From contig NZ_JAODTZ010000005.1 of NCBI RefSeq assembly GCF_025399795.1, positions 186,001 to 250,000 of the forward strand: 64,000 nucleotides of DNA, read 5' to 3'. The position numbers and the translations under genes are program-made. Position 1 is the first letter of the stretch; every line of letters starts with the position of its first letter. Below are positions 25,034 to 33,162 of the stretch, piece after piece. Below the pieces are notes generated by a model. It had not been told where the DNA came from and did not search any database. It was given only the letters and a program-made list of their open reading frames with translations. Origin of the DNA: Streptomyces rhizosphaerihabitans (lineage in GTDB: Bacteria; Actinomycetota; Actinomycetes; Streptomycetales; Streptomycetaceae).

Positions 25034-25639
25034 TCAGCCGACGGACTCGAGCAGCCGGGCGGTGTGTACCCTCCCGGCGTATTCGACGAGCCGGATCAAC
25101 ACCTCCTTCCCGGAGTCGCGGTCACGGGCGTCACACAGGACGACCGGCGTACCTCGGTCGAGGTCGAGAGCGCGGGACACGTCCTGGGCTCCGTACGCGC
25201 GAGCGTCCGCGAAGCAGTTGACAGCCACCACGAACGGGATGCGCCGGTGCTCGAAGTAGTCCACCGCGGGGAAGCAGTCCTCGAGCCGACGGGTGTCCGC
25301 GAGGACGACGGCGCCCAGGGCACCCGTCGACAACTCGTCCCACAGGAACCAGAAGCGGTCCTGGCCCGGTGTTCCGAAGAGATAGAGCGAAAGGCCGGAC
25401 CTGATGGTGATGCGTCCGAAGTCCATGGCCACGGTCGTGGTGACCTTCCGGCCCACTCCGTCGGTGTCGTCCACCGACTGACCGGCCTCGCTCAGCAGTT
25501 CCTCGGTGCGCAGCGGTCGGATCTCGCTGACCGCGCCCACCAGGGTGGTCTTTCCCACGCCGAACCCACCGGCGACCAATATCTTCAATGCCAGGGCGGT
25601 CGAGTCGCCACCCGAGGCATCGGAGTTCTCGGAGACCAT
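25034..25639 (-). CDS. Conservon Ras-like GTPase (CvnD type)
   Basis: A 201-residue small GTPase of the conservon family, a membrane-associated switch working with a sensor kinase, a roadblock protein and a DUF742 protein. G1 is GGFGVGKTT at residues 24-32, G3-like FGTPGQDRF near 88, and the guanine-specificity region reads VVAVNCFAD (NxxD-like). The length is typical. Its start lies 193 bases from the DUF742 stop, an unusually large gap for conservons, where these genes often overlap. A small hairpin lies 20 bases upstream of the ATG. Confidence 0.93.
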   Translation of the reverse strand: MVSENSDASGGDSTALALKILVAGGFGVGKTTLVGAVSEIRPLRTEELLSEAGQSVDDTDGVGRKVTTTVAMDFGRITIRSGLSLYLFGTPGQDRFWFLWDELSTGALGAVVLADTRRLEDCFPAVDYFEHRRIPFVVAVNCFADARAYGAQDVSRALDLDRGTPVVLCDARDRDSGKEVLIRLVEYAGRVHTARLLESVG

Positions 25640-25658
25640 CGATCACTTCTCTCGGGAG

Positions 25659-25676
25659 TGCCGACAACTGTCGGCA
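25659..25676 (-). promoter_or_regulatory. Short perfect hairpin before the GTPase gene
   Basis: TGCCGAC (25659-25665) and GTCGGCA (25670-25676) are perfect inverted copies with loop AACT, in the 193-base gap upstream of the conservon GTPase gene. It could be an operator of an internal promoter or a leader hairpin. Its role is inferred from position only. Confidence 0.4.
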
Positions 25677-25832
25677 TCGGTGCGTCTGTACGGGTGCTCG
25701 AAGACAGCATCATGACAACTGCGGCTCCGGCGAACAGGATTGGACCGCACATTGCCTCTTGCGAGCGGAACACGCCCGTTCAGTGCCCAGGAGTGAACGC
25801 GAAGAGTCGCAGCGCCGACCGATGTGGATCAC

Positions 25833-26246
25833 CTAAAGGGCCCTCAGTCCCTCGATCACCTCGCGGAGGATTCGTTCGTCAGGCAGTTGGGCGGGGGGCA
25901 CCGGGCGGCTCACAGTGACGCAGCTCCGTTCCAGGAGGTCGCCCAGGAGCACTCTGACCACACCCACGGGAAGATCGGCTCCTGCGGCCAGTTCGGCGAC
26001 CGACTGGGTCTCGGTACGGCACAGTTCGATCAGGGTCCGGTGCTCAGGTCCGAGCGAGGTGTCCTCGTCGGCTCCCGGCGCGGCTCTGTCGAGCGTGACC
26101 AGGGCGATCAGATCGAAGTGCATCCCGGCCGGACCGGCTTTGGTGCGGCCACCCGTCATGGCGTAAGGACGGACGAGTGGTCCCGCCTCCTGGTCGTACC
26201 ACTGGCTGCCCGGCTGTGGCGGGGCGCCCGGTGTGTCCTCGGTCAT
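25833..26246 (-). CDS. DUF742 conservon protein (CvnC type)
   Basis: A 137-residue DUF742 protein, the third conservon component, with a winged-helix-like fold of unclear role in GTPase signalling. Visible motifs: WYDQEAGPLVRPYAMTGGRT, FDLIALVTLDR, EHRTLIELCRTETQSVAELA and LPVGVVRVLLGDLLERS. ATG at 26246 gives the standard length; its start is 19 bases after the roadblock gene's stop, so the two are cotranscribed. Confidence 0.92.
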   Translation of the reverse strand: MTEDTPGAPPQPGSQWYDQEAGPLVRPYAMTGGRTKAGPAGMHFDLIALVTLDRAAPGADEDTSLGPEHRTLIELCRTETQSVAELAAGADLPVGVVRVLLGDLLERSCVTVSRPVPPAQLPDERILREVIEGLRAL

Positions 26247-26265
26247 CTGCACAGGCCGCCCTCGG

Positions 26266-26703
26266 TCATCCTGCCGCGGGGGGCTGCGCGGCGACCCGCG
26301 GCGGGGCGTGGAGATGCTCGCCGACGCGCTTGACCAGAAGCGCCATCTCGTATGCCACAAGGCCGATGTCGGCGGTGACGGCGGTCAGAACGGCGAGACA
26401 CGAACCGTCCCCCGCCGCGGCGACGAACAGGAAGCCCTCGTCCATCTCCACCATCGTCTGGCGTACCCCGCCCGCGCCGAAGTGGCGGCCCGCTCCCTTG
26501 GCCAGACTGTGGAATCCGGAGGCGACGGCCGCGAGGTGTTCGGCGTCCTCGCGCCGCAGGGCAGTGGACGCGCCAACCGCCAGTCCGTCGTTCGACAGCA
26601 CCACGGCGTGGCGTACTTCGGTCACGCGCACCACCATGTCGTCCAGCAGCCAGTCGAGTTCGCCGGACCGCTGGGCTCTTCCCGTGCTCGGGTCCTGGAT
26701 CAT
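26266..26703 (-). CDS. Roadblock/LC7 conservon protein (CvnB type)
   Basis: A 145-residue roadblock/LC7 protein, expected to bind the conservon GTPase. Key segments are LDWLLDDMVVRVTEVRHAVV, LSNDGLAVGASTALRREDAE and GVRQTMVEMDEGFLFVAAAG. ATG at 26703. In intact conservons this gene directly follows the sensor kinase; here an IS110-family element lies between the two, in the opposite orientation, so its own promoter, or one within the IS, would be needed for expression. Confidence 0.94.
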   Translation of the reverse strand: MIQDPSTGRAQRSGELDWLLDDMVVRVTEVRHAVVLSNDGLAVGASTALRREDAEHLAAVASGFHSLAKGAGRHFGAGGVRQTMVEMDEGFLFVAAAGDGSCLAVLTAVTADIGLVAYEMALLVKRVGEHLHAPPRVAAQPPAAG

Positions 26704-26727
26704 GCGGGGTCCCTAAGAATGTAGGCG

Positions 26728-26805
26728 GTCCGGGAGGACCGGGTGTGGCTGATGCGGAGTTGCCGTTGATGGCTCAAGGAGAATGGCCGCCCGGTCCTCC
26801 GGGAC
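26728..26805 (+). ncRNA. Candidate bridge RNA hairpin of the IS110 element
   Basis: GTCCGGGAGGACCGGG (26728-26743) and CCCGGTCCTCCGGGAC (26790-26805) are inverted copies with one mismatch in 16 pairs, enclosing a 46-base loop, in the noncoding left end of the IS. IS110-group elements are known to express a structured bridge RNA from this region with loops that specify target and donor DNA. The assignment is from position and foldability; loop guides were not matched to the insertion site. Confidence 0.5.
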
Positions 26806-26912
26806 GCTCCGACCACTGATTGAGAACTGCGGTCATCGCTAGTTAGGGACCTGTCGGCGGGGTGTTCTTCGGACCATGGAGTGCTGGTCACGAGAGACAG
26901 GGAGCGACAGGC

Positions 26913-28115
26913 TTGAGTGCGGCGCACAAGCGGATATGGGTCGGCGTCGATGCCGGCAAGGGGCATCACTGGGCGGTCGCGGTCGACGCCGACGGCGAGA
27001 CGCTGTTCTCGACGAAGGTGATCAACGACGAGGCCCAGATCCTCACCCTCATCGACACGGCCCGCTCGCGGGCCGGTGAGGTGCGGTGGGCGGTGGACAT
27101 CTCCGGCCGGGCATCCACCCTGCTGCTGGCCCTGCTGGTCGCTCACGGCCAACAGGTGGTTTACGTCCCCGGCCGCACCGTCAACCGGATGACCGGCGCC
27201 TACAAGGGCGAGGGAAAGACCGATGCGAAGGACGCCCGGGTCATCGCTGACCAGGCCCGCATGCGCAGGGACTTCGCCGCGCTGGACGCACCCCCGGAGC
27301 TGGTCTCCAGCCTTCGGGTGCTGACGAACTACCGGGCCGATCTGATCGCCGACCGGGTCAGGCTGATCAACCGGCTCCGTGACCTGCTGGTCGGCATCTG
27401 CCCCGCACTGGAGCGGGCTTTCGACTACTCCGCAGCCAAGGGCCCGGTCGTCCTGCTGACCGAGTACCAGACCCCGGCCGCCCTGCGCCGGATCGGCGTC
27501 AAGCGGCTGACGACCTGGCTGGAGCGCCGCAAGGTCCGCGGCGCCGACACCGTCGCGGCCAAGGCCGTCGAGGCTGCCCAGTGCCAGCAGATCGCGCTTC
27601 CCGGGGAAAAGCGGGCTGCGAAACTGGTCTGCGACCTGGCCCACCAGCTCCTCACCCTGGACGAGCGGATCAAGGACAACGACCGGGAAATCCGCGACAC
27701 CTTCCGCACCGACGAACGCGCCGAGATCATCGAGTCCATGCCCGGCATGGGCCCCATCCTCGGCGCCGAGTTCATCTCCATCGTGGGTGACCTGTCCGGC
27801 TACCTCGATGCCGGACGTCTGGCCTCCCACGCGGGACTGGCCCCAGTCGCCCGAGACTCCGGCCGGCGGACCGGCAACTACCACCGGCCTAAGCGCTACA
27901 ACCGGCGCCTGCGGCACATCTTCTACATGGCCGCACAGACTGCGATGATGCGGCCCGGCCCCTCCCGGGACTACTACCTCAAGAAGCGATCCGAGGGCCT
28001 GCTGCATACCCAGGCCCTGCTCTCGCTCGCCCGCCGCCGGGTCGACGTGCTCTGGGCGATGCTGCGTGACAAGAGGCTGTTCACCTCCACCCCGCCGGTC
28101 ACGCAGACGGCTTGA
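26913..28115 (+). CDS. IS110-family transposase (DEDD recombinase)
   Basis: A 400-residue IS110-family recombinase with an N-terminal RuvC-like DEDD domain and a C-terminal transposase domain with a catalytic serine. The acidic residues appear in VGVDAGKGHHWAV, WAVDISGRAS and GEGKTDAKDARVIAD. The C-terminal block reads SMPGMGPILGAEFISIVGD then SHAGLAPVARDSGRRTGN, containing the likely serine, and RRLRHIFYMAAQTAM. TTG at 26913 with GGGAG upstream is preferred; a longer GTG start at 26862 would add 17 unconvincing residues. It looks intact, so the copy may be active. Its stop is 5 bases from the convergent kinase stop. Confidence 0.94.
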   Translation: MSAAHKRIWVGVDAGKGHHWAVAVDADGETLFSTKVINDEAQILTLIDTARSRAGEVRWAVDISGRASTLLLALLVAHGQQVVYVPGRTVNRMTGAYKGEGKTDAKDARVIADQARMRRDFAALDAPPELVSSLRVLTNYRADLIADRVRLINRLRDLLVGICPALERAFDYSAAKGPVVLLTEYQTPAALRRIGVKRLTTWLERRKVRGADTVAAKAVEAAQCQQIALPGEKRAAKLVCDLAHQLLTLDERIKDNDREIRDTFRTDERAEIIESMPGMGPILGAEFISIVGDLSGYLDAGRLASHAGLAPVARDSGRRTGNYHRPKRYNRRLRHIFYMAAQTAMMRPGPSRDYYLKKRSEGLLHTQALLSLARRRVDVLWAMLRDKRLFTSTPPVTQTA

Positions 28116-28120
28116 CACGG

Positions 28121-30679
28121 TCATTGAGATTCTCCTTCGCTGCTGTCGCTGCCCGCTTCGGGGCCGGGGGTGGCGCCGATGCCGGGTGACCGGCCGCCGC
28201 CGCGTACCCAGCCGGCCCGGTACGCGGCCATACGCGCCCGTACGAGTTCGGGTGTGCGCTCGTCGTCCGCCGTGGACACCGGAGCCTCCGTCGGCTCCTC
28301 GGAACGCTGTCCGCGCAGTTGGGGGGCGAGGTTCGCCTGGCGGACACGCCGTGGAAGTTCGTCGGAGCCCTCGGATTCGTCCTGGGCACGGTGCAGACGG
28401 AGCGCCGCGACTACCGGAGTCCCGGTCTCCTTCGAACCTCTCGCCGGGGGCAGGGTCTCCCGTGAACCGTTCGTCGGGCCTTCGGAGGCTTTCGGCCTCG
28501 GGGGGACCAGCGCGGGCCGTTCGCTGGGGGCCTGGACGGCGTCGTGCTCGGGAGCGGCCGACACGCGCGCGTACTGCCTTTCCAACGGCCTGTCCGTGTC
28601 GCCCTTGCGGAGGGAACGTTCCGCCGGGCCGTCGTACAGGAGCGCCGTGGGCAGCAGGACGACCGCGGTCGTGCCCCCGTAGGGCGAGGTCTGCAGGTGC
28701 ACTCTGATGCCGTGCCTGGCCGAGAGTCTGCTGACCACGAAGAGGCCGAGCCGGTCGCTGTCGAACAGGTCGAGTGCCTCGGACTGCTCGATGCGCCGGT
28801 TGGCCTCGGCGATCCTCTCCTTGCCCATGCCCAGCCCGCGGTCCTCGACCTCGATCACGTAGCCGTTCCCGACCGGTTCGCCGGTGATCCGCACTCTGGT
28901 GTGCGGGGGCGAGAACTGGGCGGCGTTCTCGACGACTTCCGCCAGAAGATGGGTGAGGTCGGCGACCGCTCCGCCGACCACGGCCACCTCGGGAAGTTGC
29001 CGTACCTCCACGCGCGCGTAGTCCTCGACTTCGGAGACGGCCGCGCGGACCACGTTCGTCAGCGAGACGGGCCTTCGCCAGGCCCGCCCGGGGGCGGCTC
29101 CGGAAAGGATGATCAGACTCTCCGCGTGACGTCGCATCCGTGTGGTGAGGTGGTCGAGCCGGAACAGGTCGCTCAGTTCGTCCGGGTCCTCGGACCTGCG
29201 CTCCATGGCGTCCAGGAGATTCAGCTGGCGGTGCACGAGCACCTGGCTGCGCCGGGCGAGATTGACGAAGACCCCGGAGATGCCCCCGGCCAGCTCCGCG
29301 CGCTCGACCGCGGCACGCAGGGCGGCTCGGTGCACGGTGTTCAGAGCCTGGGCGACCTGTCCGGTCTCGTCCTCCGAGGGCCGTCCCAGCGGGGCCTCGT
29401 CGTCCACGTCGACCGCCTCGCCCGCGCGCAGTCTGCGCATGGCCTCGGGGAGCTTTCGGCGGGCGATGTCCAGTGCGCTGTCGCGCAGGCCGACGAGTTC
29501 GACGACGAGGTCACGTCCGATGCGTACCGAGATGATCAGCGAGGCGATGACTGCGGCGAGGCCGAAGAGGACCGCGGCACCAGCGGGGGTGAGCAGGGCG
29601 TGCCCGAGCGGGTCGGTCCCGTCCGCGACACCACGGCCCGCGTCGGCCTCGACCGTGCGCATCCCGTCGCTCACGCGCTCGTGAGCGATGTTCCAGACGG
29701 TCTCCGGCGCGGCGTCGAGGGCCTTGGCGCCGGGGCGCGAGACCAGCACCTTGTCCTCGACGGCGCGCACATCGTCGTACGCGCTCCCCTCCACGAGGTC
29801 GTTCCAGGCAGCTCCTTCGGGCCCGCCGAGATCCGGCGCGGCGGTGTCCGTCAGGGTGCGGCGGGTGCCTACTGCACCCGTGAACAGCCGTAGCCGCTCG
29901 CCGTCAAGGGTCCCGGCGAGCCGAGCCCCACCGAGCACGGCGTTCTCCTGGGCGAGCGCCTCCCCCGCCCGGGAGAATTCGAGCAGGACGCGCGCGTCGG
30001 AGTGCAGGCCCGCACCGGAGATGCCGGTGAGCGCTCCGTCGACACCGAACGCCGTCGAAATGGTTCTGGTGTACTCCCCGTACGCCTCGTCCCATCCGGT
30101 ACGGCGTTCCAGTACGCCAGTGCGCAGCGACCGCAACCGCTCCGCCTCGGCGACGAAAGCGGTGAGCCGCCCGGCGACTCCGGCAGACAGGTCTGCGCCG
30201 TCGGCGACGGTGTTGTGGTCCCCCAGGCGGAGCTTCGCGACGGCGCGGTCGGTGAGCCGTGAGAGGTCCTTGAAGTCGCTGGGCGGCACCGTGGCGGGGT
30301 CGGTGGCGTAGCGGACGGCTTCCGCCCGTTCGGCCTGGAGCGCGGCGATCGCGGCGTCGACGGGGGCCCGGACCGTCGAGTCCACGCGTTGCAGCTGCCT
30401 CAGCCGCGCGACGTCCTGCGCCGTGCTCACCGTGGCGTAGGCCCACAGAGCGAGCAGGGAGACGATCGGCACCATCAGCAGGCTGACGATCTTGGCCCGG
30501 ACGGTACGGGGCCTGATGTGCCACCGCACCGCGCGGGCGAGTGCTTCCGGCGAAGGCTCGGCGACGGGCTCGCCGATGTCCGCGCCCTCGTCGGCCGGCG
30601 GTCCCGCGTGCGCCCGCCGACCGCGCAACGGGGGCGGTGGCTGGACGCCGGCTCTGGTGGTCCTACGGGGTGTACGCAT
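28121..30679 (-). CDS. Conservon sensor histidine kinase (CvnA type)
   Basis: An 852-residue membrane sensor kinase heading the conservon. After a proline-rich cytoplasmic start, TM1 is near residues 62-82 (IVSLLMVPIVSLLALWAYA). An extracytoplasmic NIT-like domain (nitrate/nitrite-sensing type, AALQAERAEAVRYATDP) extends to TM2 near 362-385, then HAMP, a helical region (RRSQVLVHRQLNLLDAMERR) and an HATPase domain with N box LLAEVVENAAQFSPPHT and G boxes EDRGLGMG and GLFVVSRLSARHGI. The C-terminal 150 residues are disordered. No classical H-box histidine is clear, as in other CvnA proteins. The IS110 element lies immediately past its stop. Confidence 0.93.
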   Translation of the reverse strand: MRTPRRTTRAGVQPPPPLRGRRAHAGPPADEGADIGEPVAEPSPEALARAVRWHIRPRTVRAKIVSLLMVPIVSLLALWAYATVSTAQDVARLRQLQRVDSTVRAPVDAAIAALQAERAEAVRYATDPATVPPSDFKDLSRLTDRAVAKLRLGDHNTVADGADLSAGVAGRLTAFVAEAERLRSLRTGVLERRTGWDEAYGEYTRTISTAFGVDGALTGISGAGLHSDARVLLEFSRAGEALAQENAVLGGARLAGTLDGERLRLFTGAVGTRRTLTDTAAPDLGGPEGAAWNDLVEGSAYDDVRAVEDKVLVSRPGAKALDAAPETVWNIAHERVSDGMRTVEADAGRGVADGTDPLGHALLTPAGAAVLFGLAAVIASLIISVRIGRDLVVELVGLRDSALDIARRKLPEAMRRLRAGEAVDVDDEAPLGRPSEDETGQVAQALNTVHRAALRAAVERAELAGGISGVFVNLARRSQVLVHRQLNLLDAMERRSEDPDELSDLFRLDHLTTRMRRHAESLIILSGAAPGRAWRRPVSLTNVVRAAVSEVEDYARVEVRQLPEVAVVGGAVADLTHLLAEVVENAAQFSPPHTRVRITGEPVGNGYVIEVEDRGLGMGKERIAEANRRIEQSEALDLFDSDRLGLFVVSRLSARHGIRVHLQTSPYGGTTAVVLLPTALLYDGPAERSLRKGDTDRPLERQYARVSAAPEHDAVQAPSERPALVPPRPKASEGPTNGSRETLPPARGSKETGTPVVAALRLHRAQDESEGSDELPRRVRQANLAPQLRGQRSEEPTEAPVSTADDERTPELVRARMAAYRAGWVRGGGRSPGIGATPGPEAGSDSSEGESQ

Positions 30680-30742
30680 GGCCTCCTCGATCGGAGAGAT
30701 TCGGGGCGTGCCGTCCGGGCCGCGGCGGCTCCGGAACCGCCG

Positions 30743-31516
30743 TCAGGGGGCGACGCTCTCGACCGGCCGCTGGGCCGACGCGGACGCTGCAGACCGGCCG
30801 GACATCGGGGACAGCGCGACGAACGCCGCCGTCAAGAAGAGGTAGGACCCGAGACCGACGGCGAGGGGGAAGATGAACTGCATCGCCGTGGCTCCGGGCA
30901 GTGAGCCGCCGGAGGGGTTCACACTTACGCTCACCGCCATCATTCCGGTGTAGTGCATGCTGCTCACCGCGCCGCCCATGACGAAGGAGGCGACGGCCAC
31001 CGCCACGGGGGACCTGATGGCGAGGGCGGCCCACAGGGCAGCGGTCGCCGCGATCACTCCGATCACGACGGAGAGCCCGACGAGTGCCGGGTCGTAGCGC
31101 ACCTGGCCGTGCAGCCGCAGCGCCGCCATCCCCAGGTAGTGCATGCTCGCGACGCCGAACCCGGTGGTGAGGCCGCCGAGGACGAGTGCGCGGTGCCGGT
31201 CGCGGCCGTAGCCGACGGCGAAGAGGCCCGCGCCGACGACACCCATGGCGACCAGCAGGCTGAAGATGGTCAGCGGCACGTTGTAGCGGATCTCCGTGCC
31301 GGTGACACCGAAGCCGAGCATCGCCACGAAGTGCATCGTCCAGATACCGGTGCCGATCGCGGAGGCCGCCGCGAGGAGCCAGTTGCGGCGCGACCGTCCG
31401 GTGGCGTCGAGTGCGCGGACCGCGCAGCGCAGCCCCAGCGCGGAGCCTATGCAGGCCATCGCGTACGACAGAACGGGGGTCAGCCAGCCGAAGGCGGCGT
31501 GGTCCATGTGTCCCAT
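30743..31516 (-). CDS. MHYT-domain membrane protein
   Basis: A 257-residue seven-helix integral membrane protein with three MHYT-type motifs: MHFVAM near residue 61, MHYLGM near 125 and MHYTGM near 188. These are proposed to bind copper and sense oxygen, CO or NO. No output domain is attached. It ends 63 bases before the kinase start on the same strand, so it may be cotranscribed and act as an accessory sensor; that link is inferred. ATG at 31516 or at 31507 is possible. Confidence 0.92.
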   Translation of the reverse strand: MGHMDHAAFGWLTPVLSYAMACIGSALGLRCAVRALDATGRSRRNWLLAAASAIGTGIWTMHFVAMLGFGVTGTEIRYNVPLTIFSLLVAMGVVGAGLFAVGYGRDRHRALVLGGLTTGFGVASMHYLGMAALRLHGQVRYDPALVGLSVVIGVIAATAALWAALAIRSPVAVAVASFVMGGAVSSMHYTGMMAVSVSVNPSGGSLPGATAMQFIFPLAVGLGSYLFLTAAFVALSPMSGRSAASASAQRPVESVAP

Positions 31517-31659
31517 GACCCAGGGACGCTAGTGCGCGCTGGGGCGCACAACTGGGGCGCATTTCGAAAGCTGTTGCAAAGTGACGAAGAGGTGCACCTG
31601 AGCGATCGCGTCGGGCTCGAACGTGTGCGCCGCGTCATCCTTCGTGTCGGTGAGAGATC

Positions 31660-32268
31660 ATGCGGCACATGAGCGACGACCACACACACGTCCAGGAGTT
31701 CTTCGGCGCGCGCGCCGCCGACTGGGACAGCCGGTTCCCCGACGACGGGCCCGCGTACGCGGCCGCTGTGGCGCGCATGCGACTGCACGCGGGTGACCGC
31801 GTGCTCGACGCGGGCTGCGGCACCGGGCGGGCCCTGACTCCGTTGCGAGCTGCCGTGGGCGGCACCGGGCTGGTCGTCGGAGCCGATCTGACGCCGGCCA
31901 TGCTGGAGGCTGCGGTCCGGGCCGGACGGGCCCGCGACGGACAGCTGCTGCTGGCCGATGTCACCGCGCTGCCGCTGCGTACGAAGTCGCTGGACGCGGT
32001 GTTCGCGGCCGGACTCGTCGCCCACCTGCCGAACCCGGGTGAGAATCTGCGGGAGTTGGCCCGAGTGGTGCGGCCCGGCGGCACGCTGGCCCTCTTCCAC
32101 CCGATCGGCCGGGCGGCTCTCGCGGCCCGCCAGGGACGGCAGATCACTCCGGACGACCTGCGTGCCGAGGCCAACCTAAGGCCCTTGCTGGCCGGTTCGG
32201 GCTGGGACATGACCTCGTACGTGGACGAGGACGCCCGCTTCCTCGCGCTGGCCGTACGCCGGGGATGA
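31660..32268 (+). CDS. Class I SAM-dependent methyltransferase
   Basis: A 202-residue Methyltransf_11/25-type enzyme; the substrate is unknown. Motif I is VLDAGCGTGRAL (about residues 48-59), the acidic ribose contact is in VVGADLTPAML, motif II is near SLDAVFAAGLVAHLPNP and motif III is VVRPGGTLALFHPIGR. ATG at 31660 follows GAGAGATC; ATG at 31669 is an alternative. It is divergent from the MHYT gene with about 140 bases between them, and convergent with the alpha/beta hydrolase. Confidence 0.9.
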   Translation: MRHMSDDHTHVQEFFGARAADWDSRFPDDGPAYAAAVARMRLHAGDRVLDAGCGTGRALTPLRAAVGGTGLVVGADLTPAMLEAAVRAGRARDGQLLLADVTALPLRTKSLDAVFAAGLVAHLPNPGENLRELARVVRPGGTLALFHPIGRAALAARQGRQITPDDLRAEANLRPLLAGSGWDMTSYVDEDARFLALAVRRG

Positions 32269-32295
32269 CCGCCGACCGGATCCGGTGATCGGCCG

Positions 32296-33054
32296 TCAGG
32301 CCGTGTCGGCGACGGCCTCCGCGAACGCATCGGGGTTGTCGAACATGATGTTGTGTCCGGCGCCCGGCACGGTCACGACGCGCACCCCGGCCGTCTCCAG
32401 GCCTTCCGTGCCCGGCAGTTCACCACTGAGTTCGCCCTGGAGGTAGACGCGCTCCGCTGTCAGTCCGACGAGCATCTGACGCATCGTCGGACTGGTGCCC
32501 TGCCTGAGCCCCTTCGCCGTACGGTGCAGGGCGCGCGGATCGGCGAGGCGCATCGTCGCGGCCCAGGAGGGGCCGACCTTCTCGAGCACGCGCGCGTGAC
32601 CGCCGTTCTCGACGTAATCGTCCTCCTCGTAGGAGGCGATGCCGCTGCTGCCCGGGGTGAGCGGAGGGTACGGATCGAGGTTGGCCTCCACGAGGACGAG
32701 CCGTGAGACGAGCTCGGGACGTCGATGGGCGAGCACGATGGCGACGGCACCGCCCATGCTGTGTGCGACCAGTTCCGCCCCGGCGACCTGAGCGGCGTCC
32801 AGAGCGACCGCCAGCGCCCCGGCGTGGTCCTCAAGGCTGTATCCGAAGTCCGCGGGCCGGTCACTGATGCCGTGGCCGGGCAGGTCGACAAACAGGGTGC
32901 GGCGTCCCGCCAGTTCGGGCCGGGCCGCGATGTGGGCGTTGTAGACCGTCGAGGCCGACCCCAGACCGTGCACGTACACACGCGCGGGTCCGCCGCCCGC
33001 CGCCTCGGTCCAGCGGATCATGCTTCCCCTGCCGTCGAACTCGGCCTGCCTCAT
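32296..33054 (-). CDS. Alpha/beta hydrolase
   Basis: A 252-residue alpha/beta-hydrolase-fold enzyme, probably an esterase or lipase-like hydrolase. The oxyanion region is VYVHGLGSAST (about 26-36), the nucleophile elbow AHSMGGA with serine 99, and the terminal histidine is in VPGAGHNIMFDNPDAF. ATG at 33054 is adopted because the region before it is promoter sequence. It is divergent from a PadR gene, with a perfect palindrome in between, so it is probably the PadR target. Confidence 0.92.
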   Translation of the reverse strand: MRQAEFDGRGSMIRWTEAAGGGPARVYVHGLGSASTVYNAHIAARPELAGRRTLFVDLPGHGISDRPADFGYSLEDHAGALAVALDAAQVAGAELVAHSMGGAVAIVLAHRRPELVSRLVLVEANLDPYPPLTPGSSGIASYEEDDYVENGGHARVLEKVGPSWAATMRLADPRALHRTAKGLRQGTSPTMRQMLVGLTAERVYLQGELSGELPGTEGLETAGVRVVTVPGAGHNIMFDNPDAFAEAVADTA

Positions 33055-33101
33055 AGCGCTCTCCCCTGTCGCCGTTCCTTCGTTCCCACTCCTCCACGAG
33101 G

Positions 33102-33121
33102 ATACATCGGTTCCGATGTAT
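33102..33121. promoter_or_regulatory. Palindromic PadR operator
   Basis: ATACATCGG (33102-33110) and CCGATGTAT (33113-33121) form a perfect inverted repeat with a 2-base spacer; a further half site CGATGTAC lies at 33130-33137. It is in the AT-rich centre of the divergent hydrolase/padR promoter region. PadR proteins bind ATGT/ACAT-containing palindromes, so autoregulation and control of the hydrolase are likely. Confidence 0.75.
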
Positions 33122-33162
33122 AAAAGAAGCGATGTACAACGTCGGTGCGGCAGAATGTGTGC

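Larger units (their letters stand above)
26704..28120 (+). mobile_element. IS110-family insertion sequence splitting a conservon
   Basis: A single-transposase element of roughly 1.4 kb occupying the whole space between the roadblock start (26703) and the kinase stop (28121), with its transposase on the opposite strand. The long left flank (about 200 bases before the transposase) contains a large hairpin, and the right flank is very short, as in the IS110 group. Exact ends cannot be fixed because these elements make no terminal inverted repeats or target duplications. The last kinase codons may in fact be IS sequence. Confidence 0.85.
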
